In this document: positions 38,231 to 48,400 of the stretch, piece by piece
Position numbering within the stretch: position 1 is the stretch's first letter
How the letters are laid out: each line of letters opens with the position of its first letter
Source of the DNA: JABDKH01 sp963768565
GTDB lineage: Bacteria > Bacteroidota > Rhodothermia > Rhodothermales > JABDKH01
Assembly: GCA_963768565.1 (NCBI GenBank)
Contig: CAVYIO010000022.1
Location: 1 to 64,000, forward strand
DNA: 64,000 nt
Reading direction: 5' to 3'
Position numbers and translations under genes: made by a program
The notes under the pieces: generated by a model
Databases searched by the model: none
What the model was told of the DNA's origin: nothing
What the model saw: only the letters and a program-made list of their open reading frames with translations

Positions 38231-39262
38231 ATGCCACCCGAGCGAACCAAAGCGACGATCTACGACGTAGCGGATCAGGCCGGAGTCGCGATTTCGACCG
38301 TCTCGCGGGTCCTGAACAACTCCCCCGACGTATCGGACAGTACGCGTGAAAGGGTGTTGTCGGCGATCGGAGCTCTACAGTACAGACCTGATCGAACGGC
38401 CAAATCGCTCGCCGCGGGCCAGATCCACACGCTGGCGGTTGCGCTGCCCTCGTTTACGACGCCGTTTCACACCGAGCTACTGAAAGGAATCCGCGGCGCG
38501 CTTCATGAGACCGAGAGGGATCTGCTCCTCTGTGACCTGGGCTCGCGCGATCGCCACATCCGTCTCCTGGAATTTCTGAAGCGAGGAACAGTGGCCGGAC
38601 TCCTGCTGGTAGGTGTGGACGTGAGCGGACAGATTGCGACGGAGCTTCGCGCGCTTCACTCTCCCGTCGTTCTAATAGGCAGCCGATTTGAAGACTTTGA
38701 CTCGTATCGTTGGGATGATGCGGAGGGAGCGCGGGTTGCCGTCACACACCTGATTGACCGGGGACACCGTCGAATCGCCATGATCCGGTCGATGGCAAAC
38801 AGCCCATTGCAGGATCAACGCATTTCCGGCTACCGTCGCGCACTCGAAGATGCCGGCATTCCGTTTGACGACTCACTGGTGGCGACGGGAATGACGGAGA
38901 AGCATGCAGGCTACAGCGAAGAGGCCGGGTTTGAGGCGATGGAGTTCGTGCTGAATAATCGCCGAGACGTTACGGCCGTATTCGCCAGTTCCGACGTTCA
39001 GGCGATCGGGGCCATGAAGACAATCCGCGAGGCCCGACTTCGCATTCCCGAAGACGTTGCAATCGTCGGTTACGACGACATCAAGACGAGCTCGTATGTC
39101 GGCCTGTCAAGCGTGGATCAGGCGATGCAGCAGATTGGCCGAAGCGCAACCAAGAGGCTCATCGATCGGGTGGAAAACCGCGCCGACGGGATACCGAAGA
39201 GTGTGGATATCACGCCGGTTCTTCGCATCAGAAACTCAAGCGACTACTCACATCGCAGATAA
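38231..39262 (+). CDS. LacI-family transcriptional regulator
   Basis: A 343-residue regulator. The helix-turn-helix and hinge are clear (TIYDVADQAGVAISTVSRVL, then NNSPDVSDSTRERVLSAIG), followed by a periplasmic-binding-protein-like sensor domain (LAVALPSFTTPFHTELLKGI, HRRIAMIRSM, AVFASSDVQAIGAM, VAIVGYDDI). It usually binds a sugar or nucleotide effector. Divergent from the ABC ATPase and followed after 15 bases by purC on the same strand. The purC neighbour raises the possibility of a purine effector (as in PurR), but the shared promoter with a sugar-type ATPase favours a sugar. Confidence 0.93.
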   Translation: MPPERTKATIYDVADQAGVAISTVSRVLNNSPDVSDSTRERVLSAIGALQYRPDRTAKSLAAGQIHTLAVALPSFTTPFHTELLKGIRGALHETERDLLLCDLGSRDRHIRLLEFLKRGTVAGLLLVGVDVSGQIATELRALHSPVVLIGSRFEDFDSYRWDDAEGARVAVTHLIDRGHRRIAMIRSMANSPLQDQRISGYRRALEDAGIPFDDSLVATGMTEKHAGYSEEAGFEAMEFVLNNRRDVTAVFASSDVQAIGAMKTIREARLRIPEDVAIVGYDDIKTSSYVGLSSVDQAMQQIGRSATKRLIDRVENRADGIPKSVDITPVLRIRNSSDYSHRR

Positions 39263-39277
39263 CCAGGACGCTTCTAC

Positions 39278-40237
39278 ATGACTGACATTGACATCATCCG
39301 AAATCATCTGGACCACACGATCGAGCGTACTGAGCTCACCGAACTGGGCAACCGATACGAAGGAAAGGTCCGGGATACGTATACGGCCGGAGAACATCTT
39401 ATCCTGATAACAACCGACCGCATCTCGGCCTTCGATCATGTGCTTCGGCAGACCATCCCCTTCAAAGGGCAGGTCCTGAATCAGGTTGCTGCGCACTTCT
39501 TCGAAGCGACGAAGGATATCATTCCGAATCACGTGGTCAGTGTTCCGGACCCTAACGTCACGGTTGCAACGAAATGCGAAACCGTGCCCGTGGAATTTGT
39601 CATCCGCGGCTACCTTGTTGGCCACGCCTGGCGGACATATCGGTCCGGCCAAAGAGTGCTCTGCGGGATTCAACTTCCGGACGGGTTGGTCGAAAACGAA
39701 CGTTTTCAAGCGCCCATACTGACGCCAACTACGAAAGCGTCGGAGGGACATGACGAGGACATCAGCCGCGAGCAGCTACTGGAACAGGGAGTGCTCGACG
39801 CGTCCACGTTTGACAAGCTCGCCAAAATGTCGTTCGCGATGTTCGCTCGCGGTACGGAGATGGCGGCCAGTCGAGGGCTGCTGCTGGTGGATACCAAGTA
39901 CGAATTCGGAAGAACTCCGTCGGGTGAGTACGTCGTAATCGACGAGGTACACACCCCCGACAGTTCGCGGTACTTCTATGCAGATGGCTACGAGGAGCGG
40001 CTCAGGAAGAACGAACCGCAGCGACAGCTTTCGAAGGAGTTCGTACGCGAGTGGCTCATGGATCGCGGATTCATGGGCAAGGAAGGCCAGGCATTGCCGG
40101 ATCTTGACGACGCGTTCCGCATCGAGGTGTCGCAGCGTTACATCGAGTTGTTCGAGATCATCACGGGCCGTGCGTTTGAACCGGACACGCATCCCGATCC
40201 GTCGGAGCGTATCCGTGCCGCTGTCGTCCCTGCTTGA
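39278..40237 (+). CDS. purC: Phosphoribosylaminoimidazole-succinocarboxamide synthase
   Basis: A 319-residue SAICAR synthetase of purine synthesis, joining CAIR and aspartate with ATP. Landmarks are YEGKVRDTYTAGEHLILITTD, DRISAFDH, VEFVIRGYLVGHAW, the substrate loop LTPTTKASEGHDED, and LLLVDTKYEFG plus VIDEVHTPDSSRYF. Longer than the ~240-residue form of Gram-negative enterics, like the fungal and Bacteroidota type. AGGA precedes the ATG by about ten bases. Convergent with the nitrilase-family gene. Confidence 0.96.
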   Translation: MTDIDIIRNHLDHTIERTELTELGNRYEGKVRDTYTAGEHLILITTDRISAFDHVLRQTIPFKGQVLNQVAAHFFEATKDIIPNHVVSVPDPNVTVATKCETVPVEFVIRGYLVGHAWRTYRSGQRVLCGIQLPDGLVENERFQAPILTPTTKASEGHDEDISREQLLEQGVLDASTFDKLAKMSFAMFARGTEMAASRGLLLVDTKYEFGRTPSGEYVVIDEVHTPDSSRYFYADGYEERLRKNEPQRQLSKEFVREWLMDRGFMGKEGQALPDLDDAFRIEVSQRYIELFEIITGRAFEPDTHPDPSERIRAAVVPA

Positions 40238-40243
40238 CGGGGG

Positions 40244-41051
40244 TTAGTCGAGCCGATACGAATCCGGTCGTCTGTCGGCGAGCAGGTTATTATGCGGCGT
40301 GATCTGCCGATCGCGCGCAGCGGCAGGGTCGATTTCAGCAATCAATATTGCCGTCTCGTTCCGACTCAGTTGCTGAACGACGTCCCCGGACGGATTGCAG
40401 ACAAGGCTCTGGCCGATGAACTCGAGTTCTTCGTTCCCTGCGACCTCGCGGCCGATTCGATTCGCCGTAATCGTGAAGACGTGGTTTTCAAGCGCTCGTA
40501 TCGGCATCGCCCGCGGACAGTCTCGCCTGACGAGATTCGACGGATGTGCGATAATGTCCGCACCCAACAGCGCCAGTGATCGGGCCACTTCCGGGTAGTA
40601 CCAGTCGAAGCATATCATGACGCCGAGCCTGTACTGCGAACCGGAGCCCGCTATCTGGTCGAAGACGGGCAGGCCCAGGTCGCCGGGTAGAAAATGAAGC
40701 TTCTCCTGATAGTACAGGTGGAGCTTTCGATACGTACCTCGAAATCCGGACTTGTCGACGACCACCGCACTGTTGTAGAGGCCCTTGTCCGTGTATTCCG
40801 GTAATCCGGCGACGATGGTACAGTCGAGATCGCGCGCCCATTTCAACAGCCGTTGCGTCGTCTTGCCGCCCCGGGATCTCCTCGGCAACCGTGTCCAGGT
40901 CAGCCCGCGAACGAAAGAAGTAGCCTGTGGCGAATAACTCCGGAAGTACGAGCAAGTCGGCGTCCAGTGAAGCCACTGCTGCTTCAACTGCGTCCAGATT
41001 TCCGTCGACGTCGAGATAGGCAGGATTGTACTGAAGCGCAGCAACACGCAT
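40244..41051 (-). CDS. Carbon-nitrogen hydrolase (nitrilase superfamily; frame interrupted)
   Basis: About 268 residues after correction. Starts MRVAALQYNPAYLDV four bases after the moaE stop. The catalytic triad is Glu in LLVLPELFATGYFF, Lys in GTYRKLHLYYQEK, and Cys in GVMICFDWYYPEVARSLALLG. One extra base at about 40868 splits the first triad residue from the other two; removing it gives AEEIPGGKTTQRLL. Among family branches the pattern suits amidases or omega-amidase/N-carbamoylputrescine-type enzymes, but substrate cannot be fixed from sequence. Last gene of a long same-strand block. Confidence 0.87.
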
Positions 41052-41055
41052 TAGA

Positions 41056-41520
41056 TCAGCCTCGCAGTTTGTTCTCCGGCTCGCCACCCTGCACCCAGTC
41101 GGTGGCGCCGTCCGAATAGATCTCCTTCTTCCAGATGGGAACTGTCTGCTTCAAGGTGTCGATCAGATGCCGGCAGGCCGCAAGCGACTGATGCCGATGA
41201 GCGGAGGACGCCGCCACTATGACGCTCGCCTCTCCGACTGCGACGAGTCCTGTGCGATGCACGATGAACAGACGTTCGGCACCATGGGCATCGATGGTGC
41301 TCTCACAGAGACGCGCCATCTCTTCAAGTGCCATCTCGGGATAGCAGTCATATTCCAGTTGGACCGTTTCGCCCCGCCCCTCCGTAAATCTCCGCGTCGT
41401 TCCGACGAAGAGCGAAATCGCGCCCACATTGCCCGGCTGTACGACTCTATAGGCTTCGTCGACGGAGAGTGGATCCGACTGCAGTCGAACAACGAACCGG
41501 TCGCCTTCTCGCTGAGCCAT
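41056..41520 (-). CDS. moaE: Molybdopterin synthase catalytic subunit
   Basis: A 154-residue large subunit of molybdopterin synthase, which takes sulfur from thiocarboxylated MoaD to build the dithiolene of molybdopterin. Landmarks are GAISLFVGTTRRFTEGR, LEYDCYPEMALEEM, the conserved SSAHRHQSLAACRHLID and the active-site lysines in PIWKKEIYSDG. It starts three bases after the moaD stop. No other cofactor-synthesis genes lie nearby. Confidence 0.95.
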   Translation of the reverse strand: MAQREGDRFVVRLQSDPLSVDEAYRVVQPGNVGAISLFVGTTRRFTEGRGETVQLEYDCYPEMALEEMARLCESTIDAHGAERLFIVHRTGLVAVGEASVIVAASSAHRHQSLAACRHLIDTLKQTVPIWKKEIYSDGATDWVQGGEPENKLRG

Positions 41521-41523
41521 GCG

Positions 41524-41769
41524 TCATCCACCACTGGTTGGCGTGATAAGAGCAAGTTCGTCCCCTTCGTTGACCATCCCATCTTCGTCGGCGTACGCAT
41601 GGTTCACGGCGAGACGAACGACGCGGCGCAAGTCCTTCACCGCATCGTACTGGCCGGCGAGGATATCCAGCAGCTCACCGGCGGGAATCGGCATGGCCGC
41701 ATCGACCTCAATTTCTCGACGGCCGATCCTCTCTGCAAGAACACTGAACACGTGTATGGTCGAGCTCAC
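41524..41769 (-). CDS. moaD: Molybdopterin synthase sulfur carrier subunit
   Basis: An 81-residue ubiquitin-like protein ending in the essential Gly-Gly (LALITPTSGG), which is adenylated and thiocarboxylated. I chose GTG at 41769: it has GGAG seven bases upstream and gives the usual family length. Codons TTG 41820 and ATG 41817 are also in frame and would overlap the upstream permease gene. Followed directly by moaE, its partner. Confidence 0.88.
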   Translation of the reverse strand: MSSTIHVFSVLAERIGRREIEVDAAMPIPAGELLDILAGQYDAVKDLRRVVRLAVNHAYADEDGMVNEGDELALITPTSGG

Positions 41770-41816
41770 TTTGATCTCCGCCTTATCACAATGTTTGTCG
41801 TCAAACGCGCGAAGCA

Positions 41817-43049
41817 TCAATGGAATCGAATCACACGGATGGGGTCCAGCTTCGACGCAATGCGAGCCGGAATATATGCAAAGGCGACGCAGAGCAGGAG
41901 TGTCACGATGGCCACGACGATGAAGTCGACCGGGTTGACTTCAATGGGCGCCGTCTTCATGTAGTAGGCATCCGCGGGAAGCGGGATCAAATCGAATCGC
42001 TTCTGAAGAAATGCCAACAAGAGAGCCAGCAGTTCGCCGATCGCAATGCCCACCAGACCGATCACACCGGCAAGCATGAGAACGAGATTGCGAACCGATT
42101 TGCGATTCGCCCCCATGCTGACCAGAATGCCCAGAGATCTCGTCTTCTCCATCACCATCATCAAGAGAATTCCCCCGATGTTGAAAACAGCTACCAGGAC
42201 GATAAACCCGATCACGACCGGGATAATGCTTTCCTGGAGCTCGACCCACGCGAAAAGGCTTCTGTGTACTTCCTCGATAGGCTTCACCATCACCGGAAAA
42301 CCGTACTTCGCTTCGATTGCGTCGACAACGGTTGAACGGTCAACGTCCGGGTCCACGGTCACGTCCAGGCGAGTCACCGAATTCGGGGCGTAGTCGATGA
42401 GGCCTGCGACGGTTCCAAGGTCGGCAAACACATAGATCTCGTCGAAATCATCGAGGGATGTCTCATAGATGCCGACTACGTGAAACTGCTTCACGCGCGG
42501 CTTACTAACCGCGACGGAACCGGAACCACGACCGGAAAAAGCAAATACTGTAATACGTTCTCCGAGAGCGATATTCTGGAGATCGGCCAGGCTCTTCCCG
42601 ATAATCACGCCCGTCCCTCCTTCCAGATCTATTCCGCCAGCGACAAGGTGATCCACCAGAAACGGCGGTAACTGGTCAATCCCGCTTAGCACGACGCCGT
42701 CAACCTGCGTGGCGGATCGCCGAAGCAGCACGAAGTTTTCAACGACACGCCGAACACCGACGACTCCGCCGATGCCGCGAACATCGTCGACGATGGCAGC
42801 GACATTCCTCAAGGGAGCATCTGTTTGGCTCTCGATCTGAACGTGCGCTCCGAGACCTTCAATTTTGGCCGTGATCTCTCGACTGAAGCCGTGGACGATC
42901 GACAGGGCGAGCAAGAGCGCGGCAACACCAACCGCCACCCCTCCGACGCCGACAGCAGTAACAAACCGGACGAAACCCCGGCCCTCGCGCCGACCGGCCC
43001 GGTCCCCCACGTAGCGCATCGCGACAAAACTCTCGAAAACGTGCTTCAC
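41817..43049 (-). CDS. LolC/LolE-like ABC transporter permease (FtsX family)
   Basis: A 410-residue inner-membrane protein with the LolC/E layout: one N-terminal helix (TAVGVGGVAVGVAALLLALSI), a ~200-residue periplasmic domain (GLGAHVQIESQ...), then three C-terminal helices (IIPVVIGFIVLVAVFNIGG, GILVSMGANRKSVRNLVL motif). In relatives, two such subunits plus an ATPase extract lipoproteins to LolA. The matching ATPase is not adjacent. GTG start at 43049. Gap of 30 bases to the upstream glycosyltransferase fusion gene. Confidence 0.88.
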   Translation of the reverse strand: MKHVFESFVAMRYVGDRAGRREGRGFVRFVTAVGVGGVAVGVAALLLALSIVHGFSREITAKIEGLGAHVQIESQTDAPLRNVAAIVDDVRGIGGVVGVRRVVENFVLLRRSATQVDGVVLSGIDQLPPFLVDHLVAGGIDLEGGTGVIIGKSLADLQNIALGERITVFAFSGRGSGSVAVSKPRVKQFHVVGIYETSLDDFDEIYVFADLGTVAGLIDYAPNSVTRLDVTVDPDVDRSTVVDAIEAKYGFPVMVKPIEEVHRSLFAWVELQESIIPVVIGFIVLVAVFNIGGILLMMVMEKTRSLGILVSMGANRKSVRNLVLMLAGVIGLVGIAIGELLALLLAFLQKRFDLIPLPADAYYMKTAPIEVNPVDFIVVAIVTLLLCVAFAYIPARIASKLDPIRVIRFH

Positions 43050-43079
43050 GGCCGTCTCAATTGATATATGTGGGGTAGA

Positions 43080-44910
43080 TCACTTGCATATTCTGAACAT
43101 GGCCTTCGTATGAATCCAGTTACCGTGAATCCGTTCCTGGTCGATCGCAAGCCGCAGTTGTGCAATGAGTTGACGCCATTCGGCGACCGTCCTGAAGTGA
43201 AGATTCTGTTCCTGATCTGCCATCAAGCCTCCGGAGCGGAGTCGATTAGCGAGTTGGTCCAAAACGGTCAACACCTTGAGTTGAACGGGTCCCTCGTAGA
43301 CGGATTCGACGACGATAACGCTGTGCCGCGCAACACGGGCTGCTTCGGCGAGAACCCGTTCTGGCTTCGCCGCGTGGTGCAATACGAAATACAGAATTAC
43401 GTAGTCGACGGAGTCCGTGGCGAAATGCAGGTTCTCTTCCTCGACGAGCGACCACGGCAACGCCGTCCGGTTCATGGGCACGACGTCAGCCAGTATGACG
43501 GTGCCGGCGCCCCGTTTGCTGGCTTCGAGGCCGACGTAGCCCTCACCCGCACCCAGGTCGAGGATATCTCGCGGGTGACTGCGATCGATCCAGTCCTCGA
43601 CGGCACGAAACTTTCGAGCCCCACGACGCCTCTGGAGCCATTGAAGCACAGTGTCAAAATGGTATGCTGCCGCCAGCACAGTCCATGCTGTCCATGCAAC
43701 AATCACGACACTCCAGTATGGGCCACCGACATACAGGAGGTAGGTACCCATGCTGATCAGGCCAAACCAGTACCAGTGCCACCGTATCCGGTTCTCGAGA
43801 ACAAAGACAGCCAGAAGCGGCACGATATACCACGGATGAATTGTCGTCGACAACAGCAGAAAACAACTAAGAATCGCCACAATGGGACGTTCAAGGCTGT
43901 CGTTCCGTAATCGATCCAGATAGTAGATGACCGGCAGGGACAGGAAGAACAGCCATCGAAACACGGGTCCGAGCGCTTTGCTGAGATCGTGACCCGTAGT
44001 CGCCTGCAACAACGATTTCACGGCGAAATATGGCCCCGCGTTGAACTCGAAGTAGCGAACGTACAGGTTCAGCGACTCCACTACGTTGGGTATGACGTGA
44101 GGAGCCGCATAAGGCACCGCCAGCAGCAGCGCGGTGACCACGCTGGCTCCGAGAGCGATCCAACGGCCGCGCCGCCAGAAAAGCGGCAGGAAGAAGAACG
44201 GAACTAGTTTTACCATTCCTGCGGCGCTGACGGCGGCTGCTGCTCCTGCGTGACGGGAGCGCCGCACCATCAGGAATGCAAGGAGGAGGAGTCCTGACAC
44301 CATCCCCTCCGTGTGGCCCTGCCCGGCAACCTCGATAATGACGACAGGATTCCAGGCATACAGAATCGCGCGACCCGGCGGTACTAACCACACAAGAGCA
44401 ACCAATCCTGCCAGTTCAATCAACAATATGATTAACTTAATGCCATAATACCCTATACGCCAGTTGGTTAAGGTATCGCCAGATCCGACACCGAAATACG
44501 AGTTGTGAAAGCGGTGGGTATACGGAGAAATAGTCTCTGGAATTGACCAGATCGTAAAGCTCTGTCTCTGTCAGGTGGGAAAGTTCGGGGTCGGATGGCC
44601 GGTGGGTATACGGATTGACTCCCTCATGTTGTACTTGTCCGTCCCATACGTACCTGAACGCGTCGTCAGATAACCCGGGCTGCATCCAGAACACGGCCAC
44701 CCGGAGTACCACGGCCACCGCGAGGACGGTACGCCAATCGACCGCACACCTGGCGTGGATGACATACAGCAGCGCGCCCGAAACCAGAATGGCTGCCACG
44801 AAGCCGTACAACAGCCCTGATCGCTCCGCGAGGAATGCACATGCTGCCACGAGTACGGCGAAAATGCCGATCAGCAGCCATCGAAAGAGACCGCCGGCAC
44901 GATCCTGCAT
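43080..44910 (-). CDS. Membrane glycosyltransferase fused to SAM methyltransferase (frame interrupted)
   Basis: About 609 residues after correction. The first ~400 are multi-pass membrane helices of a GT-C/DUF2029-type mannosyltransferase, with the DD-type loop MQPGLSDDAFRYVWDGQVQ and YSVYPPLSQLVF-like segment. The last ~180 are a soluble class I methyltransferase (ILDLGAGEGYVGLEASKRGA, ILADVV, YVILYFVLHHAAKPERVLAE). One extra base at about 44493 splits the membrane part; without it the frame reads LVFGVGSGDTLTNW. It probably adds a sugar from a polyprenyl-phosphate donor to an envelope glycan or lipid and methylates the product. The fusion is unusual. Confidence 0.8.
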
Positions 44911-44924
44911 TCCAGGTCAAGACT

Positions 44925-45341
44925 TTAGCGCTTGAAGGTCACCCGGATCCGACGGCCACCGTCTTCATACTTGACCTCGTCCGCCAGGGATTCCAGTAGA
45001 AACAGCCCGCGTCCACCAAACGCGAACAGGTGGTCTTCGCTCAAGGGATCCGGAACGAAACCCCGCTCGAACCCCGGCCCTTCGTCCTCAACGACGATCT
45101 CAATGGCGGAGCCGCTCACTATGAACTCGAGCGTGACGTTCTTTTCAGGGTCGAACTGATTACCATGCTCCATGCCGTTGGTAACCGCTTCCGAGGTGAG
45201 CAGTACCAGATTATACACGACATCGTCGTCCTCAACATGCGCCGAGAAGAAGGCCTCAGCCTGTTCGACAGCCTGCTCCACATTCGCGTGTTCACTCGCA
45301 AGTACCATGCGGAGTGTTGTCGGGCGCTGGTCCGTGCTCAA
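44925..45341 (-). CDS. RsbW-like anti-sigma factor serine kinase
   Basis: A small GHKL ATPase of the SpoIIAB/RsbW type. N-box LLTSEAVTNGMEHGNQF, G1 box EDEGPGFERG and G2 box GGRGLFLLESLADEV are all present. The start is uncertain: the frame is open to TTG 45416 next to the subtilase stop; I use TTG 45341, and ATG 45308 is also possible. Such proteins bind a sigma factor or partner-switch with STAS-domain antagonists; neither is in this window. It lies downstream of the subtilase and upstream of the glycosyltransferase fusion. Confidence 0.82.
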   Translation of the reverse strand: MSTDQRPTTLRMVLASEHANVEQAVEQAEAFFSAHVEDDDVVYNLVLLTSEAVTNGMEHGNQFDPEKNVTLEFIVSGSAIEIVVEDEGPGFERGFVPDPLSEDHLFAFGGRGLFLLESLADEVKYEDGGRRIRVTFKR

Positions 45342-45417
45342 TGAAGTGGGGGGTCGGAGGGAGAAGAACGATGATGAGTCGAATGGCCTTTGCCACTTTC
45401 GACGTGCGCACTTCAAG

Positions 45418-48400
45418 TTACTGGATTACTGCCGCCTTTTTCAAGACCGATCCGAGACCTTCCGAACGCACCAGTATCAGGTAGATTCCTGAGGGAACGG
45501 TGCTTCCGGAGGAATCCGTGAGGTCCCAGACCGCCCCTCCGTTGCCGTCCGACTCCTCTATCTGACGGACCAGAACGCCGTCGGGACTGTAGATGTCGAT
45601 CGTTGCGCTTGACGGAAGGCCGGCTACCACCAGCCTCCCGGAGCCGCTCGACTGTCTGTACGGATTTGGAAACACGAATACATCGGCCAGGTCGGCCGAC
45701 GGGCCAGAGAGTTGAATGGTCGCTCCTTCGGGCGCCAACAACCTGCCGTCCACTGACCTCATCGAAAGCACGGTCAGCGAGCTTTCGAGACCCGTCGCAC
45801 CGACAGCAACACCCTCTATCTCCAGTAATACCTCGCTGGAACGCGATTCGTCGAACACTGCGGTGCTCACATTTCCATCTGGAGAGACACGGTAGTTCTG
45901 GACATCACGCGCGTGTGACGGATCCAGTGGAGCACTGAACGCGAGAGAGACAGCGCTGGACGACACCAGGCTCCACGATCGCACGATGAGCGAACGATCC
46001 GGCTCCTCAAATGAAGGTATCTCAACCGCCGTCTGTTGTACGGGAGTACCTTCGGCGTCCGCCAGGTTTTGCCATCGCAGGGTATCTGTCGATGTGACGG
46101 CGTCGGGAAAGTCGAGGATGACTGAACGGCCCCCTTTTCCCTGAAGCAGTGACGATGCACGACCCCCGCGGACCAGAAGGAACTGCTCAGCCGTGGTTGC
46201 AGGATCCAGAGGCTCCGTAAACACGAGTTCGATACGACTGCGACTGCTCCTTGCCAGGGATGACACCGTCGCCGGCACGTGGGGGCGGACCTTCACGATC
46301 CGGGACAGCGGTCCCCCGTCTCCTGCATACCAGCCGCGGACCATGTATTCGCTGCTGACCGAGACCGAATCCACGGCGGGGGCGTCAGACGTCGTCACCA
46401 AAAGTTGAAATTCCTCACCAGCCCTGGCGCGGTATACGTGGACGGAATCGGCGCCTGAAGAGAGCCACGTGAGCCTGACGGCGGAATCGTCGATGGCTAT
46501 CGCGCTGACCCACGCAGGCACCGGCAACGACCTTGCCGCGGCGGACGGAGACAAGACACGCAGCCCTCCTTCCGCGTCGGCCAACACCATATCATCCACG
46601 CCGTCAGAATCGACGTCGCCCACCACAATCCGAGCGCTTCGAAATCCTTCGAAACCCGGTGGATCGTCAAGCCCCGTATGGAAGATCATGGTCGGGTTTA
46701 GCGCTGCATCGAACGTAAGAACATAAAGGTCCGGAGGATTAACGATGACAAGGTCGTCAACTCCATCCCCGTCGATGTCGGTCGTGGCCAGGGATCCGTG
46801 CCTCGTGATCTCACCGGATACCGGAATGATGGCTGCAAGGTCGAAGGCATTATCGCCCACATTCGTGAACACACTGTAGCGGCCAATATCAGGCTCGCGT
46901 TCGCCGTCGGTCGTGGTCGTCAGCCAGTTGTGATTGTAAACAATGAGTTCCGTCCTGTCATCGCCATTCAAATCTCCGACCGCAAGCCGGCTGCCCGCAT
47001 CGTAGCGATTTGTCTCGTAAGACCACACCGCCTCCAACGTGTTGTCGGAAGACGATTCGTAAATGATCCAATCACCATCGCTGTCGCCTGTCAACATCTC
47101 TTGATGGCCGTCCCCGTCGAAATCTCCTACGACCGCATAAGGCTGCTCAAAGGTGTTTTCCCCCAGTTCAGAGTCGGCGACGCCGGTCGGATCAGACACT
47201 CGTGTGACCTCCTCAAATGATGTCCCCGACCACTCCAGCATCCGCCATTCGCGCGTGTTGTGGCCGATGATCTCGACGCGGCCATCCGAATCCATGTCGG
47301 TTAGCCGAGCGCCCCACAAAGCGTCGTTCTGGTTTCCCGATAGCCCGGATGTATCGGCGAAGATCAGATTCTGCGGAAAGCCGGCCGGGCTCTGTTCGAT
47401 GAGAAGCGTGGCCGGACCGACCTGCGTCAGCAATTCCAGCAGCCCATCTCCGTCGCTGTCGCCGATGTCCCGCGGTATCACGCCGGCAAGCAGCGAGGAA
47501 GCCCGTCGAAAGGAACTGCCGCCCCACTCCAGCACCGCGACGGTGTCACCGATCCATCCGTCTTCGTAGCGATTCAGCGTCACCTCGCGAAGTCCGTCTC
47601 CATCGAAATCCGTAAGGGTTTCGAGCAGGAAGCCGTCCGGCCCCGTTCGATCCGAGACGTTCAGTAGACTGCTGTTAGCGCTGTGCCGTGGAACGATAAT
47701 GCCTAACACTGTGTCGGCCTCCAGGCCGGCCGCATTCCGGGATGTAACCGTAACCAGCGCATCACCACCCTCCATGGTCTCGTCTTTCCAGTACAGGCCA
47801 TGCCTGCGAGCGGTCCTGCCCGAGGACGTGCGATACTCGATTCCTCCAAGTCTGACCGTCATTACCACGTCCGTGAGATCGTCGGTGGCAATGTCGGCAA
47901 TAACCCCGTGACGCCCGCTCACTAGACCCGCACCAAGCTGACGTACAGTAGCGACAGGGGCCGTGCGGTCGACGAATATCCGGCGACGTTCTTCGATGGA
48001 CGCGCCTGTACGGAGTTCGACAGAAAGTCTCAGGGTATACAGGCCGTCGACCAGTCCGGAAATATCCCACTGCCCGAGTAAGCCGTTCCAGATCTGCTGC
48101 GACTGTGCGCTTCCGATCATGTTGAAATCACCGGCACTGAGATCGTCATCACCCGCTGCATACGACAACCGATAGGACCGGAAGGACGGATCGACTGCGG
48201 TTCCACGAATAGGCACAGGTCCGTCAACGAGACCTGCGTTCATTTCGGGAGCGGTGATTTCGACTCGTCCCGGCAGCGATCGCAGCAGGGCACGACCGAC
48301 GTTCAGGAGACCGGCACCGGTTCCGTGATCCCAGCCTTCTTCGCCAATGTCGGTGGCACTCGCCGCGAGCGAAGACCGGATCGATGCGGGACTCAAGCTC

